The translations under genes and the position numbers were made by a program. This document shows, piece after piece, positions 1-9,087 of a stretch of 64,000 bases of DNA. Source of the DNA: Haemaphysalis longicornis. Taxonomy: Eukaryota; Arthropoda; Arachnida; Ixodida; Ixodidae. Each line of letters begins with the position of its first letter. The stretch's first letter is position 1. Location: assembly GCA_013339765.2 (NCBI GenBank), contig CM023448.1, forward strand, positions 27,604,551 to 27,668,550, in the 5' to 3' direction. The notes below the pieces were generated by a model. That model was not told the origin of the DNA. It made no database searches and worked only from the letters and a program-made list of their open reading frames with translations.

Positions 1-1347
1 TTCGCGACGAAAGACGAATGACCGGGATGTTGAAGGATGCTTGGTGGTCGCGTTTCGGGGTCGGGATTTCGCTACGGTTCTGCATGTGTGGGGGCTGCAT
101 TGCCAACCTAAACGTGCACATGTTATTTTTAGATCCTGTGACCAGTTATCGCAACCTACCTACCCTAGCTAACCTCGTTTCCGCGGCGTTATCCCCGGCT
201 ATTGTCAGGGGTGGGTTATCTTTCGGTGTTTTTGAAAAAAACAGAAAATCCTGCCAAAAACAGGGGTGGGTTACCTTTCGGGGCTGAGGCATTTCTCTAG
301 ATTTGACGGTAAATATAGCGCGCTTGCTCATCCTTCATTTCGAACCTTTTTTGGTGCAGTGGCCAGGTTCATAACACTCTTGGCCCAGCATAGCACTGTC
401 TCGCCATCGGCACAATCCCGAAGCTACATGAGCCTCGCCTTGCAGCTTTAGCCCAACCGGGAGCAGCGCTCAAAGATGTCCTCTGCCTTGTTCCCCATGA
501 GCAAGCGATGTAGAACACCCCAGACTATACTTATTGTGAGCACCCGAGGACAGCCGTATATAGCGAGAGACCAGCCCTTTTGCCCAAAGTGGTTCCCGGC
601 CCCTTCGGCGTTTAGTCGTGACCTTGCGGACATCAATGCTTGGGGACAAGTCTTCACCAAGTGCTTCATTGCAATCCCTTGCGGCAAGTAATTCTGTTTA
701 TACTTATCATCACCAAACCGGTTCATTCACTCTGGTCTTGACAGGTCGGTCACTCGTGACGAGGGCGAAATTTCGCAACACGACGTTGATGAGGGAACTT
801 AATCCTATCGGCATGGACCTACCGTTTGAAAATGAAGACGCTGTGGATGGGCGTACCTTTTTCCGGAAGGGTTGAATCATCCATATAAAAAAATGGAGAT
901 ACATCGTTCGAATCTATGATGGTTCATGCCTTGTGTCCCGTCACGATATTTCTCTTCGTCATTGAAGGGAGAAGAGCTATTTAGCTTAGGCAGTGAGAAA
1001 TCACCGAAGTGGCGGGGGCGCCTTATTGTTAAATAAAAATCAGGTCCTGCTATACATTCAGTATTGCAGCTGTTCTTATAGGTGTTTTTGAAATATAGAT
1101 TTTCCGCACGTGCAGAAATTTGGGTAAGGCGCTTCGGCTGTATTACGAACTTTATTTTTCGCAAACAAAGCTTTTGTAAAAGTATGATTTTTTGACCCGC
1201 AGTTTAGACAAGTTTTGATAATGATACACTGAAAAATTAACACTACCTTATCATTGTGTATATTTATGTCGGGCTTGATTGGAATTTGTTTTGTTGAATG
1301 CATATCGTTTCTTACTAGTACGTTGCGATGACCTGGCATGTAAGCGA
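1..1347. other. unassigned sequence, no gene recognised
   Basis: I see no protein family, RNA gene or mobile element here. Several open frames of 60-95 codons overlap each other on both strands and none carries a recognisable motif. The only structure is a 20-bp imperfect direct repeat (AGGGGTGGGTTAYCTTTCGG) at 207-226 and 262-281, 55 bp apart. Confidence 0.5.
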
Positions 1348-1429
1348 TGGACCAAGGGCAACGGTCGAATTACTGTCGCATAATGGCGGCAACAGGAGCA
1401 GTCATAGTGATTTTACCCAAAAGGACCAC

Positions 1430-1503
1430 CCGCTTCCGCTCACTCAGTAGCCAGAGTCACTCATTATTTTTAGTGACACTGGCTAGTTAGTGAGCGGAAG
1501 CGG
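1430..1503. repeat. nested palindrome in left arm of foldback element
   Basis: CCGCTTCCGCTCACT at 1430-1444 is mirrored by AGTGAGCGGAAGCGG ending at 1503, so the left arm forms its own hairpin of about 74 bp in addition to pairing with the right arm. Confidence 0.75.
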
Positions 1504-1638
1504 TTTGGCCGGTTGCATCGAATCAAGACATCCTGCTCCAATCCAGTGCAGTAATCCTCGCTGGTGTCGTTTCGCAACTGCAAGTGATCAGTCTGCCTTG
1601 ATTGGAGAGTATGGCTTGAATCGACGCAACCGGCCGAA

Positions 1639-1715
1639 CCGCTTCCGCTCACTAACTAGCCAGCGTCACTATAAATAAATAATAGTGACTCTTGCTACTC
1701 AGTGAGCAGAAGCGG
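1639..1715. repeat. nested palindrome in right arm of foldback element
   Basis: This is the counterpart of 1430-1503. It begins CCGCTTCCGCTCACTAACT and ends AGTGAGCAGAAGCGG. With the left-arm hairpin the element holds four copies of one roughly 15-bp motif in alternating orientation. Confidence 0.75.
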
Positions 1716-1798
1716 TTGGTCCGTTTTTGAAAAATCAACTTTGACTGCTCCCGTGGCAGCAATTATGCGACAGTAATAAGACCGTTGCCTGGACCAAG

Positions 1799-4700
1799 GG
1801 TATGGGCCTCGTGCGCTTGTATGGTGGCGCCACTGATGTGCTGTGTTCAGCGCCATCTTGCGGTCAACGGAGGCATAATTTCTGAAGTCCGTGAGCAAAC
1901 GACGTCCGGAGGATAGTATTCCGCGCAGTACGATTATCAGAAGAGAAAGAAAAAATGACCGCTATTCTGTTGCCATGCGATACGAACAGCCAAACAGCAC
2001 TTTATTAAATAGAATATGGTTCGCAAAGGCGACAGGAAAGCGATACACCACACAAAAAGACCGTTTTAAACAAGCGCGGGATTGTCTCCGCGCAGCGCGC
2101 GGTCACGCTGTTATTTCGCAACGGCTTCCACTGAACACCAGCAGTGCCAGCAGCGCCGCCCAAATAAAAGATAAAAATAAAAAGATGGAAGCCCGCGATG
2201 TTACCAAGAGAACGAGAGGAGTGCAGGAGTGTGCGTCTGTGTGTGCATCGCCTCCCGGAAGCGATAATGTATGTGTGAGGGAGGGTGGGATCGCTCCACG
2301 AGTGGAAAATTTTTTGTGGGGCCGCCGGCCCCCGAAGAGCATGAAATAACGGCATAACGTCCCTACGACGCCAGCAACGCTTTGGTTGTTGTGGTGTGGT
2401 CGCTTTGGTGGATTTGATTTATTGAGCCTTAGATCAGAACGGCTGGGTTAAAACTGCTGGCATAACCAAGAATTTGGCGGACAGCTTATTGTCAGAAGAA
2501 GACCGACTACGCGACTTCATGGTGATTGCAGAAGCGAATTTGTCCCGTGTATACACTCCACTGCGCCTTGTACATATCAGGAAGTGATTTGATGTGTTGT
2601 GTGTGCGAAATCGGGGCGAAAGGTTTGTGTGTATATTGCGACACCAAGGATAAGCGGCTTCAAGAGCCCGAAGATTCAGGTTTGTAGAGGCAGGTATTTC
2701 AAAATGCCAACTGCTTGAATAAACTCTACCTCAAGCTGCTGAAACTACGATGAGTTCGTTGGATTGCCTCATAAAAATATCGCCATGCTTTTTGAAGTGC
2801 ATTCATATGTTTACAAATGCGTACTTAATATGCGAATAATTTTGGACGTAGATGCGCGAGACGAGGCTTTCATGAAAGCCTCTGAACGTTTATTTACCTT
2901 GTTTATCGCTCGACATAGACACGGGCACAGATATGGTAAATCGCACAACAGGAGTGATTCCTCTCGCGTTCGGAGTGCCCTTGATAAAATAAGACCATTT
3001 TGAATAATGGAGATTGTTTAAAAGCTGACAGAGTTGTACTTGATGTTTGTGTGACTACGCTGGCATGACTACATGCCAGCGTGAATAGTTGTGCTGGTGC
3101 AAGTTATCTTTGTCAGCAAAAATATTTTGCGCAACAAGCACCACTTATTGAACTCGTTTTTCAAACGCGAACTACAAGTTGTACATGTTTGAGATATTTG
3201 AGAGTCGTTTCAATAAAAGTGTAGATGCGAGTCTCCGAATTGTGGCTGGTGTGTGTCCATCTATTTACGGTTGTGTCGCAGTGTAGCGTGAATATTTACG
3301 TTTCTGTTTTCATTTTAAAGCTTCATATTTTGCTGGTATGACTACGTACAATTCAAGCATGCATATCCGTGGGTTGTTCCATGTATTTTCTGATGCGTGC
3401 ACAGATGCGTGCACACCAAAGGCTATTTGAGGCGCTACAAAATATGCACTGGATACACGGCATTTTTTTTGCAGTGGTCTTGCGCCAAGTAGCGTGCACA
3501 TACGCAAATGCATTTATGGAACTGTTTTTTTATTTCTTTTCGGGTACTATGTGCTTCGTGAACGTCGGCGTCGCAGGCAGCTGATCCGTGTACTGTCGTC
3601 TGCTTTTATTGGAGAAGGGGCGCTTTCTAAATTATTTCGGCTTGTATTCCCGCACAACTCGTCAGCGTAATATTTCTATTATTATAACAATTGTGAATTA
3701 AAAAAAAAAACGTGGTAATTGTTGTATACTTATTTTACGGTTGTTGTTTAAATTAAGCCGCGTAGCGAACTGCTGTATATGTTTATTTTATTCTTCAGAA
3801 AAAATTCCGCCGCCGTCCTAGGTGGCGCCACATGTTTATTTGAAACTGCAGTGAACGAGGCCCATACGTGGGAGAGCCTGTAATCATGCGTGGCGTGCAC
3901 TGCACATGTGCCAGGACGGAAAAAAAATTGCTGTTTGTTCACTTCGGTGTGTTAAGCTTCTCAGTGTCTATGTTTTTTGTAAGTTTCAAGGATGTCGTTT
4001 CGTGTCTCAAATAGAGTGGCATCTTAGGCTTTCTTTTCATTTTAATCAACCTGGAATGTAGTCTCTTCCAAACTGAACTTACCCTCCTTGTCTTCACTGA
4101 ACAAGAAGAGACCAGACATTCTTGTTGTATGATGAGGAAGCAATTTCTCTGCAAGTGCAATATGATACAAAAGTTTTGCTTGATTCTTGGAGCGCTTGTG
4201 ATACTGCGTTTGCACGCAAAAGCAAAAAACCAATGCTGAATTGTCAAGCTGCAATGTATTTGGCACCCTTAGCTCAAGACCCACATCTTTTGTTGCTCGT
4301 GACTCAGACTTGCGCACTTCTTGAGAGCTAGCATCTGTCCGGATGCCGTGGAATGTGCTATTGTTTGTTGCCAGTACAGGTTATGCTTAGTACAGCCGGT
4401 TATTGTGCTAGTTGGTTTTGGCTTTTTGAATGGTAGAAAAACACCCTTAAAACAGCTCTGCACTTGCAATTCATGTTTGAACATTCTCCCGAGATCCAAG
4501 AAAAGCTTCTGACCATGTTGCATAGGTGCGTATGACGACACCCAATGTGTGGCCAAATCGGCTGGCTTTTCATTCTAAGAAACAAGCATGCTCATTCTAA
4601 GAAACAAGCAATCAAAAGCCCAACCTTATAAGTCAAATAAGAGGGGATTCTTCTACATCATCCAGAAACCGTTGTTTTAGAGTAAACTGTTTTTACCTAC

Positions 4701-5047
4701 AAAGTACATATTACTTCGAAATGTTTAAAACATAGAAATTTACAGCTAAAGAAGCGAAATTCACTCAAGGTTGTTTGACTGCTGTTCGCAGAACACGTTG
4801 GGGGCGATTCTTCCACGTTGGGCCGGGTACGTCTCGTTTAACATCTCAGGAACCCCATCGTGGACGAGTAAATTGATCGACGTATTAGGAACTTGTTTCA
4901 CTATTATTTGGAATCCCGTTGTTTATGGTGTGCTCCGAGCTAATTTTAATTCAATAGCAATGGGGTGTACAATTATGTGGGGAAGGGTTTGAAGATTTTC
5001 AAGACGCGAAATAAAAGCAACATCACCGCATACCAAAATAGCTTTTA
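1799..5047. other. unassigned sequence with minor repeats
   Basis: No family is recognised. The longest frame is 152 codons (1891-2349, plus). It is Arg/Lys/Ser-rich, has no motif I know, and is overlapped by open frames on the other strand, so I do not call it a gene. A perfect 11-bp stem with a 4-nt loop (ACGCTGGCATG / CATGCCAGCGT) lies at 3057-3082. An 18-bp sequence (CATTCTAAGAAACAAGCA) is duplicated in tandem at 4571-4588 and 4593-4610. From about 3.1 kb the sequence is AT-rich and intron- or UTR-like. Confidence 0.45.
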
Positions 5048-5062
5048 ATGCGCATATGATTA

Positions 5063-5303
5063 GATTTGATTGATTGTAGGGTTTAACGCGCCGACGCAAC
5101 GCAGGCGATGAGGCGCGCCGTAGTGGAGGGCTCCGGATTAATTTTCACCACCTGGGGATTTTTAACGTGCGCCGAAATCTCGTACACACGGGCGTTTTTG
5201 CTTTTCGCCTCCATCAGAAAAGCGGCCCCCGCGGCCGGGAAACGAACCCGCGACTTTGTGCTCAGCAGCGCAACGCCTTAGCCACTGAGCCACCGCGGCG
5301 GGT
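5063..5303 (-). mobile_element. tRNA-derived SINE, full length with target duplication
   Basis: Read on the minus strand, the element starts with a tRNA-like head. It has an A-box-like GGCTCAGTGGCTAAGGCG and a B-box-like GGGTTCGTTTCCC, followed by a family-specific body and a tail of ATCAATC/GATT-type repeats. It is flanked by a 15-bp duplication, ATGCGCATATGATTA at 5048-5062 and ATGCGCATAGGATTA at 5304-5318, with one mismatch. That fixes both ends and shows a retroposition event. Transcription would be by RNA polymerase III from the internal boxes, with mobilisation by a LINE reverse transcriptase. The layout resembles the tick SINE family called Ruka, by memory only. Further copies or pieces lie near 14.3, 15.0, 37.1, 41.9 and 49.6 kb. 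Confidence 0.88.
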
Positions 5304-6160
5304 ATGCGCATAGGATTAGGTGTTTTGGTTTTACAACAACAGTGGATAACAAGCTTGTAGTAAGTAAGGTTGCTGATGCAGAAATTCTGTCGTCGGCCGC
5401 TTTGTAACAAGTTAGTCTTTGGCGCGACTGCCTCGTTGATTTTATGGTAGCGGAAAAAATAGACCTTGACACGGTACCAGCAAGGAGTCTCGTCAAGACC
5501 TGCCCTCGGAAAGCACCGCTGTTAGAAGTATTTCTGGAAAACTCTGAATTTTTTGCTTTGGTGTCGTAAATATCAATAGATGGGCGAATTAAGTTTGACC
5601 TACATGACACTGCGTTCGCTCCAGGACTTTGTAATCACCGTTGCCTCTTCCTTGCTTATTCTGAAGGGTGCAGACGCTCGGTTCACCATTTTTAACATCC
5701 GCTATTGGTACATGGCGATAACGCATTGTCACAGGAAGGTAGGGGCATGATAAAATAGGTTGGAATGGTTAGAAACGAAGACAGCTGAGTTGATACGTGA
5801 TTATCTGGCATCTGGTGTTGGTAGGTATGCATTCCAGAGCATTTTGTCTATCAAGGCAAGTCTTGCTGATGTTTTGCGGCATGTAGAATATTATCGCGGT
5901 GCACCTCGCAAGCCATTTGAGGCAGGGAAAAACTATGATATCAGAACACTGAAGCTTCAGCTTAGCGCCGCCGGTGGCTCGGGATAACAAGGTGCCACTA
6001 TGCACATGAACGACGGCTATAGGATGAAGCGTTTAACGGAGGATTGTGTTGTCTCTTTGGTTATTGCGGTAGCTGTGACAAAGTGTCTGCCTTTGAAGAC
6101 ACGTCCACAGGTCCTGGAGCAGTGAGTTCATCTGGTGAGCGAACATATGCGAGATCGCAT

Positions 6161-6207
6161 ATCGATACGTCTCTGCGATGACAGCGCCATCGCATAGACG
6201 TATCGAT
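6161..6207. repeat. 20-bp stem / 7-nt loop hairpin
   Basis: ATCGATACGTCTCTGCGATG (6161-6180) is separated by the 7-nt loop ACAGCGC from CATCGCATAGACGTATCGAT (6188-6207), its reverse complement at 19 of 20 positions. A related hairpin with the same 20-7-20 geometry and a similar left arm is at 46793-46839, so this is a dispersed unit rather than a chance palindrome. I do not know its class. It could be the core of a palindromic MITE or a small structured RNA. Confidence 0.7.
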
Positions 6208-6867
6208 CCCGTGTGTTGTGCGTTCCAAATAGGAGGCGGCCGAGGGACTGTGATTACATCCTACGTTGCTTCCGCCGGGTGGTAAACCTGGTGTCTACCA
6301 TAAAGAAAGGGTGCAGCGAGGAGACACTATAAGAGCCAAAGGGGTTTCTAAGCGAAAGGATATGGGTGAGCACAGATGCCCTAGAAAAGCTGTGAAACTC
6401 CGGTGAAAGCGAAGAGGAAGCGCCGGTTGTGCACGGGGTACGCTGTTCCGCATAGCCTTGTAATATATATGGGCAGGCTACAATCTTTTTCAAATGCGTT
6501 CGATCAATTTTGGATAATAATGCGGCTTGTGGATGTAAAAAATAAAAACGTGAATATTGTCAAAGAATGAAGCTAACAGCAGAACACAACCACGGAGACT
6601 ACTATCGTCTAAGAAGAAATAACGGCTGTGCCTTTGAACAGCTAACCTTGGATATGCAAAGGAAAAGCGCGGCTTTGCCAGGGTAATGCTTTATTTCACT
6701 TCGTTAACCTTTCATTTTGCAGTTTTTATTCTACTGTTACTTGGCGTATTCATTGAATTTTATGCAGAAAAAAATATTAAAGCTTAGTAACCTCGGGAGA
6801 CACAGCGTTTTAAAATAGGTGACCAGTGGAATATATATATTTAGGCAAATTTTTGGAGGCAGGCATA

Positions 6868-6925
6868 ATAAAAGGATAATACAGGGGTCAAGTGCATTTG
6901 GAATGCATTCGGAAGACTGCTGTTT
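6868..6925 (+). repeat. short RTE-like LINE fragment (possible)
   Basis: AAAAGGATAATACAGGGG followed by TCAAGTGCATTTGGAA closely matches the start of the RTE-like LINE 3' piece near 8540 (AAAAGGATAAGAATGGGG, TCAAGTGCATTCGGAA). Similarity fades within about 60 bp, so this is a relic at best. Confidence 0.35.
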
Positions 6926-8524
6926 CGCCGCCTGTGTATTCTTTGAGTTGTTAAGGGAGCACAAGTTGGCTCCAGTCAAGTTATTTTCTTAGAAGACAAC
7001 TGCGTCGTCTTTGGCTTCGTGACAATATATATACCTAAGCCAAGTACTGACCCCGGATCCCAATCATGAGACAGGCATAAGTACAGTGGCTACAATAGTA
7101 AAGTGTGATTAGCGGCATGCAGCACCTATGAAGCGCTTTGAAGCCGCCAATAGGGATTCGCGAGGGGGCGCGCGCGATCGTTTACACGTCGCCTGGTGAG
7201 GCGCGTGCGGATCGTCTGCAATGCGATTGCTGCTTTGACCAGAGAGGAGCGCCGCTTGTTTCCTCCTCCGTAGCAGGTTTAACTGCCGCCAAAGCAGAGC
7301 CACAATTTTGTACCAGGCCGCTCTATGGTGTAGAAGTCCTGCAAAAAAAAACTGTCCTTGTTTGGCGTTCCAAAGAATGCGTGTCTATATTGGCGCAGTG
7401 GCGACGAGCAATACCACGTACTGAGAAGCGGCTCAGCTACACTTCAACGTAAGGTAAATCTCCCGGCCCATTGAAAATACTGTGAACGTAGAAGTTGTCT
7501 CAATCTGCAGGGGCAGGCCTCGGTTGCCTCCGGAAGCTGTACCCACGCAATTTACCAATCTTCCGAAGTACCAGCCGGAACAACTTCCCCGAGCAGGAAG
7601 TGTCAAGCGAGAAGCGCACCCGCGGCCCCACCCAGCAATAAAAACGCTAAGGATGGTGACTCCTCTGTGAGTGCAGAGTTTGAAGAACCCCATGCTCCTT
7701 TTCTGTGAAGAACATGACCTTCGTCAATATGGGGGATACCACACGCTGGTGGAGTGTTTCGCCCTTCACAGTGGCTTACAGCGTGTGTCGCATTGCGGAG
7801 GATAAACCAAAGCCCGTACACGTACTCTTCCAGATGTTGGAAGCATTTACGAAACAACTGACATACTGAAGTAGTCTGCCACTCTCCCCGTCCATGGATA
7901 TAAAATTTCTTTTGATCCTATAACTGCACTTTATTTACACGAAGGCATTGAAAAATGAGAAGGCATGCTTTGTCGTGAAAGGAAGAAGCAGTGAAAGCTC
8001 AATTGCCTCAAGTAACAGCAAAGTCGAAGGTCGAAAACACTTTTCCGAAGACAATTCGAGAGTATATGCTTGAATTTGTTTCACACGCACAAAAAAGAAC
8101 TAGCAGCGAAAGGCAAGGCCCATTCCAGACATTGTAATTTTAAACGAATCATGCGAAATTCACCAAAGTGAGCAGTTTTTTTCTGTCTGTAACGAGCACG
8201 TCGAAAAAAAATGCGTATTTACAAGTTACCAGTTCACAAGTATCTGATTTGCGTTTCAGAAGTGTCCGAGCCAGCCAGCTATATTCGGTTGGCAAAGCAC
8301 GTCCAGTCGGTTGTAAACTTTGATTGTAGTAGTTCTTAAAAAACAACATTCATTGCATCTGAATTTCTAGAGGCTTTCTCGATGTGGTGCTGCGCGCGAA
8401 TACATTCGTACTCCATATTCCGCCGCCGTCGCAACGAACGTGTAAGCGTGTGACAGCGCCACCTGGAATTGCCTCGAAAAGCGGCACGCGGGAGTGGTCA
8501 CGGTCATCACACTTTCCTATTCTA

Positions 8525-9087
8525 GCCACGCTAGCATAAGTAAAAGGATAAGAATGGGGTCAAGTGCATTCGGAAGGCTTTCTCAGATAATAAATTTCCG
8601 CCTACCATTGTCCCTCAATAAGAAAGTGTATGACAGCTGCATCTTGCCGGTACTCACCTAGGGCCAGAAACTTTGAGGCACACTAAGAGGTTCAACTGAA
8701 ATTGACGACGACGCAACGAGCAATGGAACGGAAAATGGTAGGTATAACTTAAGGGAAAAGGAGAGAGCGAAGAGGGTCAGAGAACAAGAGCGTGTTAAGG
8801 GCATATTAGCAGAAATTAAGAAAAAAGTGAGTGAAGGCAACGCATGTAACTGAAGTGCAGGAAAAACTTTGGTTATAAGTGTAGCAGACTGGATCCCATG
8901 TGAAGGCAAGCGTGGTAAGGGGCATCAGAAAGTGAGATAGGCAGCCGAGATCAAGTTTCAAGTGATAAAATGGCCGCAGTTAGCACAGGACCAGGAAAAT
9001 TTCAGATAAATGGGAGAAACTTCTGCCCTACAGTGGATGTAGAAATGATGATGATGATAATGAAGATGATAATGACGATGATGATTG
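8525..9087 (+). pseudogene. RTE-like LINE, 3' end of RT ORF plus GAT tail
   Basis: Plus-strand translation gives the C-terminal region of an RTE/BovB-type reverse transcriptase: RLPLSLNKKVYDSCILPVLT near 8600-8660, then TTTQRAMERKMVGIT near 8705-8750. Both are characteristic landmarks of the region after the catalytic domain in this clade. The frame is broken by stops, including one where YGAETW-like sequence is expected and one after the VGIT motif. Downstream, 9045-9087 is a (GAT)n/(GATAAT) tract, the kind of microsatellite tail that ends RTE-type elements. Endonuclease and RT core are absent, so the copy is heavily 5'-truncated and dead. Confidence 0.75.
9045..9087 (+). repeat. GAT-rich microsatellite tail of RTE-like LINE
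   Basis: An imperfect GAT/AAT trinucleotide tract sits directly after the LINE remnant and is best read as its 3' tail. Confidence 0.75.

Larger units (their letters stand above)
1348..1798. mobile_element. foldback / long-TIR element with 9-bp target duplication
   Basis: The 9-bp sequence TGGACCAAG occurs at 1348-1356 and 1790-1798 and encloses 433 bp (1357-1789). The enclosed DNA begins GGCAACGGTC and ends GACCGTTGCC, and it is an inverted repeat almost throughout. The left arm runs to about 1543, the right arm starts at about 1597, and the central loop is about 53 bp. Small gaps and mismatches separate the arms. There is no open frame for a transposase, so the element is non-autonomous. 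A 9-bp duplication with very long terminal inverted repeats is typical of Mutator-like (MULE) elements, while Foldback/Galileo elements usually give shorter duplications; the superfamily is therefore an inference. The duplication, inverted arms and loop are seen directly. Confidence 0.8.
5319..8519. other. unassigned sequence, no gene recognised
   Basis: Open frames reach 104 codons (7138-7452, plus), with overlapping open frames on the other strand and no motif that I recognise. Notable structure is limited to the hairpin at 6161-6207 and a short RTE-like match near 6868-6925, listed separately. Two TATATA-type AT runs occur near 6830 and 7028. Confidence 0.45.

Noticed and set aside
1891..2349. 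152-codon plus-strand frame as a host gene
   Set aside because: No recognisable domain, low-complexity basic/serine composition, and long frames on the opposite strand over the same bases. No splice or promoter evidence.
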